Origin: Angiostrongylus vasorum
Lineage: Eukaryota > Nematoda > Chromadorea > Rhabditida > Metastrongylidae
Assembly: GCA_018806985.1 (NCBI GenBank)
Contig: JADANN010000461.1
Coordinates: forward strand, 2,503,276 to 2,567,275
Reading direction: 5' to 3'
DNA length: 64,000 nucleotides
The notes under the pieces are model-generated. The model searched no databases. It was not told the DNA's origin and was given only the letters and a program-made list of their open reading frames with translations. The position numbers were made by a program, and so were the translations under genes. Shown in pieces: positions 55,108-64,000 of the stretch. Each line of letters begins with the position of its first letter. Within the stretch, counting starts at the first letter, position 1.

Positions 55108-57504
55108 CCAAGCTTCTGTTGTATTCATCTGCGAAATCCAGTATTCTGATCCCACATTCAACCACAGAAATGTGTGCACGCATTTTTCACCAATGATTTT
55201 TCCGCATCAAAAGCTACTTACTGCCACCAATTTACTCTTCATCTGCTTAGTTGCACACTGAAAGCTAACCTATTCCCCATATTTACGCTAACAACTTCTG
55301 TTCCTGTTGTTTCTCCAAAAAGATGCACTGATGAAACAACGTAATCTGATCAGCTGCAGTGCGTAACGTTGCTTTACAATGCTGTTTAACGCCGATTCAG
55401 AGGCAATAAAACAGCGAATCTGAAGGGAGAAATCCGGTAAACAACATGAGCAGCACTGACTTCGTTGTTGAACATCGTCTCATTGCTGCAGTACACTGCC
55501 TGCTACTTTCATGAGATACTATAGTACTCTCCTCTTTCGTTTCCACTCGTATTAACTTAGCACACTCAGCGTTTCCTACTCAAAGTGTATTAACCCTTGC
55601 CTCACATTTGGAATGAGTTTTCGAGTTTTCTATTAGCATATACCACCTTTTTAAATAGCTCCCGTCAACTGATGGCAGTTGTATCCAACGCTTAGTAATA
55701 CCATGAACTCAGTTAGTCTCTTATGTGTCATATAAGACAGTGCACACATTTCTCAGACTGTTGATGTCAACCCTTAATTCTCCAAATTGTATACATCTAC
55801 ACATTGAGCCACATTTATGCCTTATGAGTTTATTCGAATGCATTCCCACAAAGTAGTGCGAAGTTTGGCCTTCTTAAGCCCTTTCTCTTTTGCTATACCT
55901 CGTATCCATGACTTATCTCACATTACGAGAAAGACGGGAATGTCCAGGTAGATTTCGTATTCTTAAATAAGGACATGAAGACACTTATGAAAAAAGACAA
56001 TCGTTAATGTCACCATTACTGAGATGTGAACCAGTGGGAAAAAGCAAGTGTTCCAGTGCAGCATACTGTATCTCGCAGTACTCATTATGATTCTCGATAA
56101 CTGAATAAAGATATCGGGTCATTCTAAAGAAAATTAGCGAGAAGAAATCCAAGAGGAAACGGCGACTCCTCAGAAAAAGCATTAAAGAAAATTCTGGCTG
56201 ACCTTTCCACGAGATCTCAGATTGGGCCGATGGCACCGACTACGAAGAACTGCGCCCTTCACGTGAACCTAAACGTCTTCCGACGTTCCAGTCCTTATCA
56301 TATTTTTTCCTTCACAGGTATGATAAATCATGCTGATAAGTGAAGATAGTGAACGGTGATACTTAAGTTCATTCAATGAACAGTTTGATTCAGTTTAACC
56401 ATTTCCACGTTGTGAAAGGTGAGCTGAGTTCCCTCTTCGAAAACCCTTTAGTTGATACTGTGAATGACTTGATTGGAAACTGAGCTCGGTCGTTTTCAGA
56501 ATTTTCGTCATTTCTCCGTGGAACATCTGGCTGGAAAAGTGAGCATTGTTTGCATTACTTATACTTCACGGTTATGCAGTCTGTGTATATTGGTTTAAGC
56601 AAACCGGAACGTAGTTTTCATGAATGCCGATGAAGGCATTACTACCCTCCTTACGGTTAACTCGAGGTTCTCGTGAACCTCTTATTCGGCTAGCCATCCG
56701 AAATCTTATTCTTCTTCGGAGCCGAATTACACCAAGTCGATTATTGACAGATGGTGCTCCTAGCGCTGTGGGTCCAACCGCCCGAACACAGCTCTATTAG
56801 AGAAGATTCGAATCGATGAGACCACGTAGACCCACATCGCAAGGACAACGGGCTGTATAGGATCTACTCGGCTCAACCAGGCTCTGAAGAAGAAGAAGAA
56901 GGCACGGAAAATTAGACCAACAAGGTTCTTATGAACACAGTATTAGCTTATCGGTGGAAGAATTCAAATTGCTCTGCTAAAACGCTGTTTAGCGCGCCAA
57001 TGACGTTTCTACGGTGAAAGCAAAGTACGTAGTGAGGTGGTTGGGTCACATTTCATATATTTCTTATTCATGTGATGGTTAGTGGAACATTCGAAATCCT
57101 TGAATGTCACTTTCAATGCTCAGTCTAGTTTTTTCGGCCAGAGCACTGCTGTGTTCTGAGTTTCGTCGGTGATGGCAACAATTAAGAACCAATGGTGAAA
57201 GGCGGCTGCAGATTCACTAGTGTAGTAGAGAATAACCCACTGGTGTTCAGAGCGTACAGCAGTTTCAGAAGCCATCACTTTCTAATGGTTATTTTCTAAG
57301 GCATATCTGTTACATTGCTTAATGAGAAATAAAATTGATGTGGCACTAGAAATCAAAAAGCTCTCCTTCTTTAAGAGAAGACAATACTTCTCTCAAGAGT
57401 GTCACCGACGACGCCATTTATCTAGCTGATCGAGCGGACACTAGCAGTTTCTATTTGAACAGCAGAGCAGCTAGCTCAGAAAGCTTCGCATATCCAGTGA
57501 TATG
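55108..57504. other. unassigned DNA
   Basis: Largest blank in the right half. 56620-56930 is GC-richer and ends in a (GAA)n run, resembling the 3' end of an unclassified retroelement. A short open stretch follows an acceptor-like CTCAG at about 56215. Neither is assigned. Confidence 0.45.
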
Positions 57505-57560
57505 TAGACTATCACTATCACTATCTCACTATCACACTCAGTATCACACTATCACACTTT
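57505..57560 (+). repeat. (TATCAC)n microsatellite
   Basis: Imperfect TATCAC hexamers, about 330 bases upstream of the cysteine-rich peptide gene. Confidence 0.85.
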
Positions 57561-57880
57561 TTCGTATGACAACCTTCTATTCTACTGTTTCATGACAAAT
57601 GTTATATACAGGTTACTTTAATCGTTGCTATGGAGGCGACATGACTTTCTTGTGGAATACACTGAACGGCTTGTCGTCTATCACTGTATTTCCGTTCGTT
57701 GCAGTAGACTAGAGCAAAAACGTCCCACCAAACGTTTGCGATCCGACCCATGATTGAATGCGTCCTGCATGGAATCATGGTGCGGATCACAGTATTCATT
57801 CATGGGATACCATATATGTTAATGTATTTTGACTAGTTGGGCAGGTGACCAGTTCATAGATAAAAACAGGAAGCATCTTC

Positions 57881-57890
57881 TCGTTACAGA
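57881..57890 (+). promoter_or_regulatory. candidate trans-splice acceptor of the cysteine-rich peptide gene
   Basis: TCGTTACAG followed by a single A and then the ATG at 57891. The very short leader is typical of nematode mRNAs that receive a spliced leader. It decides the start codon chosen for the peptide gene. Confidence 0.5.
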
Positions 57891-58241
57891 ATGCTGAAGA
57901 ATTCTATTCTGATTAATTTCGTGATCATGATGGCGTTAGTTGCTGTGATGGCTCAAGGGCTCAGTTATTTATGCGAAGATCTAGAACGCTGTCTTAAAGT
58001 TTGTAAGGGCAGGGTAAGGTAATTGCTTCCTTAAGTCCTAAGTAGTTTTATCTCAGAGCCTAAAACGAGCTTAGTTTGGTTTTATGACTTTGATCTAATG
58101 AAATTCTTCTTGCAGATGCCACCCAATCGTCCGTTATGCGATAATGGGAAGTGCGAGATGCTACACTCCGTTGTTGGACCATTTGGAACGAATTCTTGGA
58201 AATCAATTGTGATGAATATTTTTGTGCAATTTTCTTATTAA
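57891..58241 (+). CDS. small secreted cysteine-rich peptide, two exons
   Basis: Exon 1 is 57891-58013 and exon 2 is 58116-58241 (intron 58014-58115, GT...TTGCAG), encoding 82 aa. Residues 1-24 form a typical signal peptide (Lys-Asn start, hydrophobic run FVIMMALVAVMA). The mature part has five cysteines: three in exon 1 (C-x5-C-x3-C, residues 28, 34, 38) and two in exon 2 (residues 49 and 54) in a RPLCxxGKC context. The start is supported by a TTACAG acceptor ending one base before the ATG (57884-57889), consistent with spliced-leader trans-splicing. The stop codon overlaps a polyadenylation signal, AATAAA at 58241. A paralogous last exon at 39953-40016 has C-x4-C-x-C and stops soon after; here an insertion/deletion difference removed the last cysteine and extended the C-terminus into a hydrophobic tail. 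The spacing recalls the cysteine-stabilised alpha-beta fold of defensin-like peptides, which is inference. Function unknown. Confidence 0.72.
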
Positions 58242-59010
58242 ATAAAGTAGTAGAGATTGATTTTGGAAGTTCAGCACACAGATGCTAACTAAACCTTTAA
58301 AAACATATAACAAGGATAGATTCGCCTTCACCCGATGTGCCGTCCTTTGCTGCAGACAAGCTGCACCCAAAATAACACCGATTTCCACCTTTTTTCCTTG
58401 CAATGAATATTCGAACAATGAATAAGAAATTGGTTCGTTGAGTGGCCTGCATCGTCGATACGTACGTAGAGATCTCCTTTAAAGGAAAGAATTTGTCCTG
58501 ATAATTGGCGATTCGCTTGTCGCCTGAGTCATGAAATTCTCTCACCTTCTCATGAAATTTGATTATTTATCAAAATGCAATTTTTTGAGAGCAATAACTG
58601 TTTGATGGGTGTAAAATTGGACCACCCCTGGCCCATTGACGCATTGCTATGTATCACAGGAGTTTAGCACACTTTTTGGCTATTAAAAACGAAAATTTTT
58701 TCCACTAGTGACCTAACTGAGGACAGAACACAGCCTATGAGTCCCTTGGAGCCCTTAAGCCCTTAAAGTAAGCCCCTTAAAGCAACAAACGATGTGGCGA
58801 GTGCATAACCGACATTCAAATCACAAACGTTGGTGGCTAGCAATATTGAAAGCTTTGAAGGAATAGATTCTCGAGGATACAGCAGGAAATCTCGCACAGC
58901 GACTGTTTTATTTAGTGGTAATACACCATGAAATTCTGTGTTCCTCGAACGCTCTATTACAAGCGCTCGTTTTCGGAAATCAATTTTAGGTGAATGATTT
59001 GTAATTTTCT
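58070..59010 (+). repeat. segmental duplicate of the peptide-gene locus, copy 2
   Basis: Counterpart of 39575-40830, containing exon 2 of the intact peptide gene and its 3' flank. It lacks the SINE-A insertion and so provides the pre-insertion (empty) state of that intron. Identity is patchy, indicating an old duplication. Confidence 0.75.
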
Positions 59011-59073
59011 TAATGAAAGAACTACCTCTACCAGATTAGTGGTTTTTCATTATCAGCATGCTTAACTTCCCAA

Positions 59074-59415
59074 CGTTTTAATGCCTCATCGTGGTGGAAG
59101 GTGTTCCTGGGTGTCGGGCTGCGATGTACAGCGAGAGGATTCATCCCCTGACAGAGTCTCCGAAGCTGAGAACGAGTCCAGTGTTTCCTTCAGGAAGTCC
59201 AGCTAAGAGTAAACCAATGCCAGGATCCACCACCGTACTGGTATCAAATTAGTCGCGTGGTGGCAAATCTCCCTCTGATCCACAAGGGCGGTGAATGCTT
59301 GTGGTGGTGAAGACCTGGGGGATGGGGGAAGCCCCCTTTGGCTTGGCTGACCTCGAGGTTCCAGTAAACCACAATGGCTTAACCAGCAAATCTCCGAAAA
59401 ATGGAGATTATGCTG
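59074..59415 (+). repeat. SINE-C copy 5
   Basis: GCCTCATCGTGGTGGAAGGT, GGGTGTCGGGCTGCGATGTA, GGATCCACCACCG, CAAATCTCCCTCTGATCC, GGTGGTGAAGACCTGGGG and GGAGATTATGCTGGGG. Its tail is replaced by SINE-A copy 16. Confidence 0.8.
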
Positions 59416-59706
59416 GGGCCGCGTGTGCCGCAGTGGTCGGAGGCGCCACTGCGACACACACGTGGAATCGAATCCACTTGACCGTGGCTCGCCAAGCCTT
59501 CCATCACTCCGGTGTCGGAAATTTGGTACCACGCTTGCCCTGAGAGGATAGCAGCACTAGCTCGATACATCGGTAGGCCATCGCGAGTCATTGTAAAGAC
59601 CAGATATCTATTCAATCACATCCAATGATGCTTAATGAAGTCGAAGGCATGGCGCATCCCCCAGGGATTGATCAACGCCGAGAGTTTTATTCTTTATCCC
59701 TTATTA
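59416..59706 (+). repeat. SINE-A copy 16
   Basis: GGCCGCGTGTGCCGCAGTGG head, GTGGAATCGAATCC, GCCAAGCCTTCCATCAC, GATAGCAGCACTAGCTCG and a GCCGAGAGTTTTATTC tail. Full length. Confidence 0.85.
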
Positions 59707-59754
59707 TTAAAAATGCAACGTGCAGCTTATATTTACAAAGCTTGCACACAATCA

Positions 59755-60910
59755 ACTAAATACGGATTTTTATTGTTACTCAGAAGAAAGATCAGAAGTG
59801 GGGGAAATTCGTAGACTTTTCGGGGATGGCCCACACGAAAACTGACGCATCGTACGACTCACACCGTCAGAGGTATAACACACTAATATTATTTAAAGCT
59901 CTCGTTCTTAGTAATAGTTGTTGCCGTTTGTAGAGTTAGTTGGAATGTCCGCAAAATCTTCACCATTGCTGATAACACAGTGTTAACCTTTTTTTAATCG
60001 AGATCCATCTTATTTTTAATAGAATAGGCTTAAAACAGCAATAGATCTAACTGAAGAGACGTTAAAATAACAAATGGGCGATAGATATGAAATTTGTTTG
60101 CTGCATTAATCCACTATATGATAAAGCTTAATCTTTATTTACTTCTTTGCTTTCTCGAAAAATACTCGTCTTTGGCTAGTTAACACCGGGAAATTTCCCA
60201 TTTCAAGTCCTGTTCATAAAGTGGCCGGCGATCGACGTGTGAGCTTCGGTGGAACCCTTTGTTAATGCTGCTCCTTCTCCGTCGGGGGATTTTGACAGCG
60301 TTCGTTCACATGGTTACGTGAACAAGATTCCACTGAAATAAGATGGATCTTGATTAAAAAGTGCAGAGAACATGTTATCAATAATGGTAGGAATTTCTGC
60401 GGCATTCCAACTAAATCGTCAGACAGAAACAACAATTAGTAAGGATGAGAGCTCTAAACATTACTATTCTACTATGCCTCTGAAGATATGAGTCGTGCGA
60501 TCAGTCTTCGTGTAGGAACTTTCCCGAATATTCTACAACTTCTCTATGACTTTTTTTCCATTCTTTCTGACAGTAGGAAAATATCTATTTATTTGTTTTT
60601 GTGTCGACAGTTTAAATATAAATGGCATGTTGCATTTTCAATAGAAGTGAAAATCGACAGGTAAAAATCTTATAAACTTCCTCAGAGCCGTAATGTTACG
60701 TGTGGGTCTCACTCGTAACACCACGGCCCTGAAGAAGGCGAAATCGCCGAAACGTCAGCCATCGACCAACAGCACCAACAACGGCGACAACGACAACGAA
60801 GACCTATACCAACCTCGCATCGGCTAAAGAAGATCGTCAGGTAAAAAACTTTGCATACCAGTGCTATCCTTCACAATGTTGATCTTTGATGCAAGTGCAT
60901 ATAAACATTT
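59755..60910. mobile_element. F repeat copy 2 (fold-back element), interrupted
   Basis: The inverted arms are about 59782-59985 and 60370-60560, for example CATCGTACGACTCACACCG and its mirrored form GAGTCGTGCGATCAG. The distal part continues to about 60910 and is split by the 166 bp mini-element at 60668-60833. It matches F copy 1 and the single arm downstream of the calmodulin-like gene. Confidence 0.65.
60668..60833 (+). mobile_element. 166 bp mini-element with hammerhead-like core and target duplication
   Basis: It is flanked by TCGACAGGTAAAAA (60654-60667) and TCGTCAGGTAAAAA (60834-60847), 13 of 14 identical. The F repeat copy at 31.5 kb has one such site (GTCAGGTTAAAA) with no insert. 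Inside: a long imperfect hairpin (CTTCCTCAGAGCCG... paired with ...GGCCCTGAAGAAG), CTGAAGA, the stem GGCG-AAAT-CGCC, GAAACGTC, then an AAC/GAC-rich tract and GCTAAAGAAGA. It has no coding capacity. The core is shared with Penelope ends, so Penelope RT mobilisation is inferred. Confidence 0.72.
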
Positions 60911-60954
60911 TTTACTGAAATATCGTACAGCGATTTCGATGCACTTTGTATACA

Positions 60955-61052
60955 CATGCGATCCGCACTTCTGAAAATATCACATCATCATTGTGGTTGT
61001 ATTTCACATAATATCCTACCTTGAAAAATTTACCGTAGGCAATAAACATAAG
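60955..61052 (+). repeat. SINE-B 3' fragment
   Basis: GATCCGCACTTCTGAAAATAT, CATCATTGTGGTTGTATTTC, CCTACCTTGAAAAATTTACC and GTAGGCAATAAACATAAGC. Confidence 0.62.
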
Positions 61053-61129
61053 CTTAGCATTGAAGCAAAACCAGTTCCATGTGTTAAAATAAACCACTGG
61101 GAAGATAATGAGACGTGTAGCTGCATATT

Positions 61130-61740
61130 CTTGCTTAGCAAACACGAGGTGTTGTTTTATTTCTTTATTTACGCACAAGCCGACGTTCCGGCGGATTTCG
61201 CCTTCCTCAAAGCCTGGAGAGGTCAAGTTGATTGCAATCTACCCAGCCAAACAACTCCATAATCAAACAGAGAAAAATGCTAAACCAAGATTTCAATCAA
61301 ATTGAACAAATAATGGCTTCTTTGCTCATTCACTGCTTTCTAGGAGTCTTCCACTGAGTATGTCACGTGGCGACCTACAGCACAGAGTTCGCATGGAAAC
61401 GTAATGTGCCTCTCCCATCAGAAAAACGTGTTTAAACACTTCCCAATATCACGCCTGATAATGAGGTATTCCTCGCCTCCTTCAGTTAATGAGCAAAGAA
61501 GCCATTATTTGTTCAGTGTGATTGAAAAACTTGGTTTAGTACTTTCTCTGTTTGGTTATGGAGGTGTTTGGCTGGGTAGATTGCAATCAACTTGACCTTT
61601 CAGGCTCTGGTGAAGGCGAAATCCGCCGAAGAAGGTTGTGCTTAAATAAAGAAATCAAATAACACATCGTGTTTGCTAAACAGAAATAGAAACAATTGTT
61701 GATCAATGCTGAGGTTAATAGACGGTCATGGGAGTTACGT
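61130..61740. mobile_element. fold-back pair of Penelope ends
   Basis: The left arm 61135-61335 (CACGAGGTGTTGTTTTATTTC, GACGTTCCGGCGGATTTCGC, CTACCCAGCC, CCATAATC, GCTAAACCAAG, AACAAATAATGGC) is the reverse complement of the right arm 61495-61690. About 150 bases separate them. The right arm resembles the 3' end of Penelope-2 (48040-48240). No RT sequence lies between. Confidence 0.7.
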
Positions 61741-61784
61741 GTAAAGTGTCTTACCCGCTGCTCCCCACAAAACCATTACGCCAC

Positions 61785-61930
61785 CTAGACGTCATTCGTC
61801 GCGATGACGTTGAAGGAGTGAGTTTGTCCGAAACACGTCTAGACTGATTTTTCGGACTTTGTGAGGCCCAGTGGGGAGCGAAATCGGACTGAGCTAGTGC
61901 CTAGACGATTGAAAGCAAGGAGCAGCATGG
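61785..61930 (+). repeat. unclassified repeat G copy 2
   Basis: Matches 50815-50960 (CATTCGTCG, GTTGAAGGAGTGAGTTTG, CACGTCTAGACTGATTTTT). The adjacent 61750-61785 read on minus gives TAGGTGGCGTAATGG, an A-box-like motif, so G may be another tRNA-headed repeat. Confidence 0.48.
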
Positions 61931-62019
61931 CTCATTGTCCTACGAGGGTCACCAAAGCTGGAAAGGATTTCTACATCCCTATCCGGAAGCACCACTAATG
62001 GCACTATAACTCATCTTTG

Positions 62020-62378
62020 CGATGTTATCTGGATGCCGCACTGAGATGTACAGCGGGAGATTTATCTCCAAGGTCTCCCAAGCTGAAAAGGAATCCAGCG
62101 TTTTCATCAGGAAGCCTAGCTAAGAGTAAACCAATACTAGGATCCACTACCGTGGTATCAAACTAGTGGCATAGTCACAATTCTCTTTCTGATGCACAAG
62201 AGCAGCGACTGCCTGTGGGGGGTGACGACCCGGGGCAAACTTTGGCCATGCTGAATTCGGGACTCCAGAGAACTACAATGGCTTTACCAGCAACTCTCCG
62301 AAATATGGAGATTATGCTGGGGACCGCATAACCACTGAGGATGGGCTATCCAAGTATCCAAGTAAGTAAGTAAGTAAA
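62020..62378 (+). repeat. SINE-C copy 6 with the clearest RTE-like tail
   Basis: GATGTACAGCGGGAG, CAAGGTCTCCCAAGC, GAGTAAACCAATACTAGG, ATCCACTACCG, GACTCCAGAGAACTAC, ATGGAGATTATGCTGGGG, then a tail of CTATCCAAGTATCCAAG and (TAAG)n that matches the RTE-B copy 1 3' end (45379-45402). Confidence 0.82.
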
Positions 62379-62420
62379 ATCGACATTCATAATTGTTCGT
62401 TAATACAGAGGTTTTCAACG

Positions 62421-62465
62421 CACAGCCAGTGAGGACAGGCCGTTCAAGTGTTAAGTATCAAGTAT
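62421..62465 (+). repeat. SINE-C tail fragment
   Basis: AGTGAGGACAGGCCGTTCAAG and TAAGTATCAAGTATTG match the terminal part of SINE-C. Confidence 0.5.
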
Positions 62466-62569
62466 TGTCACAGTACTACTCTGAAAACAGAAAAAAAGAA
62501 GTTCTGATTCGAATCCGAATGTTCGGAAAAGCTAGACTTCACATTGAACTAACAGTAAGTGCAGCAGTA

Positions 62570-62822
62570 TGACAAGACTGGTTCTTCCTTCGCACAAAAA
62601 CATTGGTGAAAGAATTCGTTGCAGCGAGAAGTGTTGCTATTGGAATGTTAATACAAAATTGTGAATGGCATCGAATGTTAGTGCTAAGGTAAACAACAAT
62701 TTGCCGATACTTTAAGATTCACGGGTTGGGAAACATGTGAATAGTGAAATAGGAGGCGAAAAGGAAGCAGTGAAGCGAAGGAGTTCAAATCTACCCTTAT
62801 ATGGGTATCCCGACTTGAGAAA
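62570..62822 (+). repeat. degenerate duplicate of 52535-52820
   Basis: ATTGGAATGTTAATACAAAATTG, AACAATTTGCCGATACTTTA and TTGGGAAACATGTGAA parallel 52590-52770 in the same order, ending in SINE-B-like sequence in both. Confidence 0.5.
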
Positions 62823-63190
62823 TCATGAACAACCAAGGGCGATTTACACCTAACTATCACACTTTTGCTGCTTGGAAAAGAGCTTCATTCAAGCCTTTTT
62901 TCTCTGGCTCTAGCATTCTATGCAGCAATGCTTCGCCGACGTTTGCACACTGCACGGAAGTAAGTTCTCCATCTTTCAACTACTTCTCTTACGATGGCCA
63001 TAACTAGCACAATTGGTTGCCCGGACTACCTGATGGAAATACCATTCCATGATACGTTACGGTTTGTCAGTTTGTTGTCCATGTACCATACGAATACGTC
63101 TCGAAAATGTGTTATTTTTCGAAGCTGACAAATGCTCGAATCTAATACCTAGAAAATTCGAAAAATTTCAAGGATGAAGATTAATACGTA

Positions 63191-63582
63191 TACTTACTAG
63201 GATAGTTGGATGGCCCCGTCCTCACTAATTGTGCCGGCCCCAACATAGGATCTACTTTTTCGGACATTTGCTGGCTAAGCCACTGCGATTCCCTGGAATC
63301 CCGTGGTCAGCCTGGCCAAAGTCTGCACCAGGTCTTCACCACCACGGGGAGTCCCAGCCCTTGTGGATCAGAGGGAGATTTGCCACCATGCGACTCTGAT
63401 ACCAGGAAGATGGTGGATCCTGGTATTGGTTTACTCTTATCTGCGCCTTCTGATGGAAACGCCAGACTGCTTCTCAGCTAGGGAGACCCCTGCTGGGGGG
63501 AATGAATTCCTCCGCTGTATGTGGCAGCCCGACAGCCAGGAACACCTCCCAGCCACGATGAGGTCGTAAACCTTTGGGAGGA
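63191..63582 (-). repeat. SINE-C copy 7
   Basis: TACTAGGATAGTTGGATGGCC (tail), CCTGGAATCCCGTGGTCAG, GGTCTTCACCACCACGGGG, GGGAGATTTGCCACCATGC, TATTGGTTTACTCTTATCTG and CACGATGAGGTCGTAAACC (5' end). Nearly full length; the ORFs across it are incidental. Confidence 0.8.
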
Positions 63583-64000
63583 ACTCACATAAATAAGCGA
63601 TGGATTTCATAAGTGTTGCTGGAATTGCTGCTTGTCAAAGAAAATCTAAAGAACTGTGTTAATAGGGATTGTAGGTCGAGTAAAAACAAAGAAACGAAGA
63701 AAGCTCAAAAGCGAATTTAACATTATTCGATTTCACATTTATTCCATCAAAATTCAACTGATTAGAATTTACAACAAATCACAAACTTCTTCTATCCACT
63801 AAAGAATTTGAGGAATAACATTGGTGTTCCTCGAACCCATTCAATGGATTCGGTTCATCGTGCATTTTCTTTGTGAAAAAAACTATTAATTTATTTACAA
63901 GTCAAAGCGAGAAACGTGATGAAAAAACAAGTCGCCATATTGGTTTTAGACTTCCTTGCCGTGCGTTTATATCCCCACATGGAGTACACCTACTTATATC
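63583..64000. other. unassigned DNA at the window edge
   Basis: AT-rich with no recognised repeat or exon. It may hold the 3' end of a gene extending beyond the window, but nothing shows it. Confidence 0.4.

Overview
This 64 kb window is eukaryotic. It is most likely from a nematode, probably a clade V parasite such as a hookworm or another strongylid. The evidence is a spliced calmodulin-family gene whose protein resembles the nematode CAL group, short introns with TTTCAG/TTTATAG-type acceptors, acceptor-like AG dinucleotides 1-2 bases upstream of two start codons (consistent with spliced-leader trans-splicing), RTE-clade LINEs, and a dense load of short tRNA-headed repeats. No bacterial, organellar or rRNA signal was seen. 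The species assignment is inference.

Only a few host genes can be supported. (1) A four-EF-hand calmodulin-like gene on the + strand has five coding exons between 25456 and 30407 (186 aa); its introns hold several SINE insertions. (2) A small secreted cysteine-rich peptide gene on the + strand has two exons between 57891 and 58241 (82 aa), with a partial paralogue (last exon only) at 39953-40016. The two lie in a duplicated segment of about 0.9 kb (39575-40830 and 58070-59010). (3) One orphan terminal-exon candidate lies at 48524-48679.

The rest is a graveyard of mobile elements. Two diverged RTE-type LINE lineages are present: 'RTE-A' at 33555-34826 (+) and 53690-54800 (-), and 'RTE-B' at 42270-45402 (+, nearly full length but frameshifted), 35497-36960 (-) and 38500-39110 (-). 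Two Penelope-like elements carry an RT with YVDD and a GIY-YIG endonuclease: 10026-12813 (-) and 45430-48225 (+). Many Penelope-type terminal fragments carry a CTGANGA / hairpin / GAAACGTC core reminiscent of hammerhead ribozymes. A mariner transposase fragment lies at 38045-38480 (-). Four families of short interspersed repeats (named here SINE-A to SINE-D) and one fold-back family ('F') account for much of the remaining DNA. All family names are labels for this report, not database names.

Layout: 0-10 kb sparse SINEs and unexplained DNA; 10-13 kb Penelope-1; 13-23 kb SINE field; 25-31.7 kb calmodulin-like gene; 31.7-39.6 kb nested RTE-A, RTE-B2, RTE-B3, mariner and Penelope ends; 39.6-40.8 kb peptide-gene paralogue; 42-48.2 kb RTE-B1 followed by Penelope-2; 48.5 kb orphan exon; 49.3-50.6 kb F repeat; 53.7-54.8 kb RTE-A2; 57.9-59.0 kb peptide gene; 59-64 kb SINE-C, SINE-A, F and Penelope ends.

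The most interesting unit is a 166 bp mini-element at 60668-60833. It contains the hammerhead-like core, has a 14 bp target-site duplication, and sits in an F repeat whose other copy (31.5 kb) preserves the empty site.
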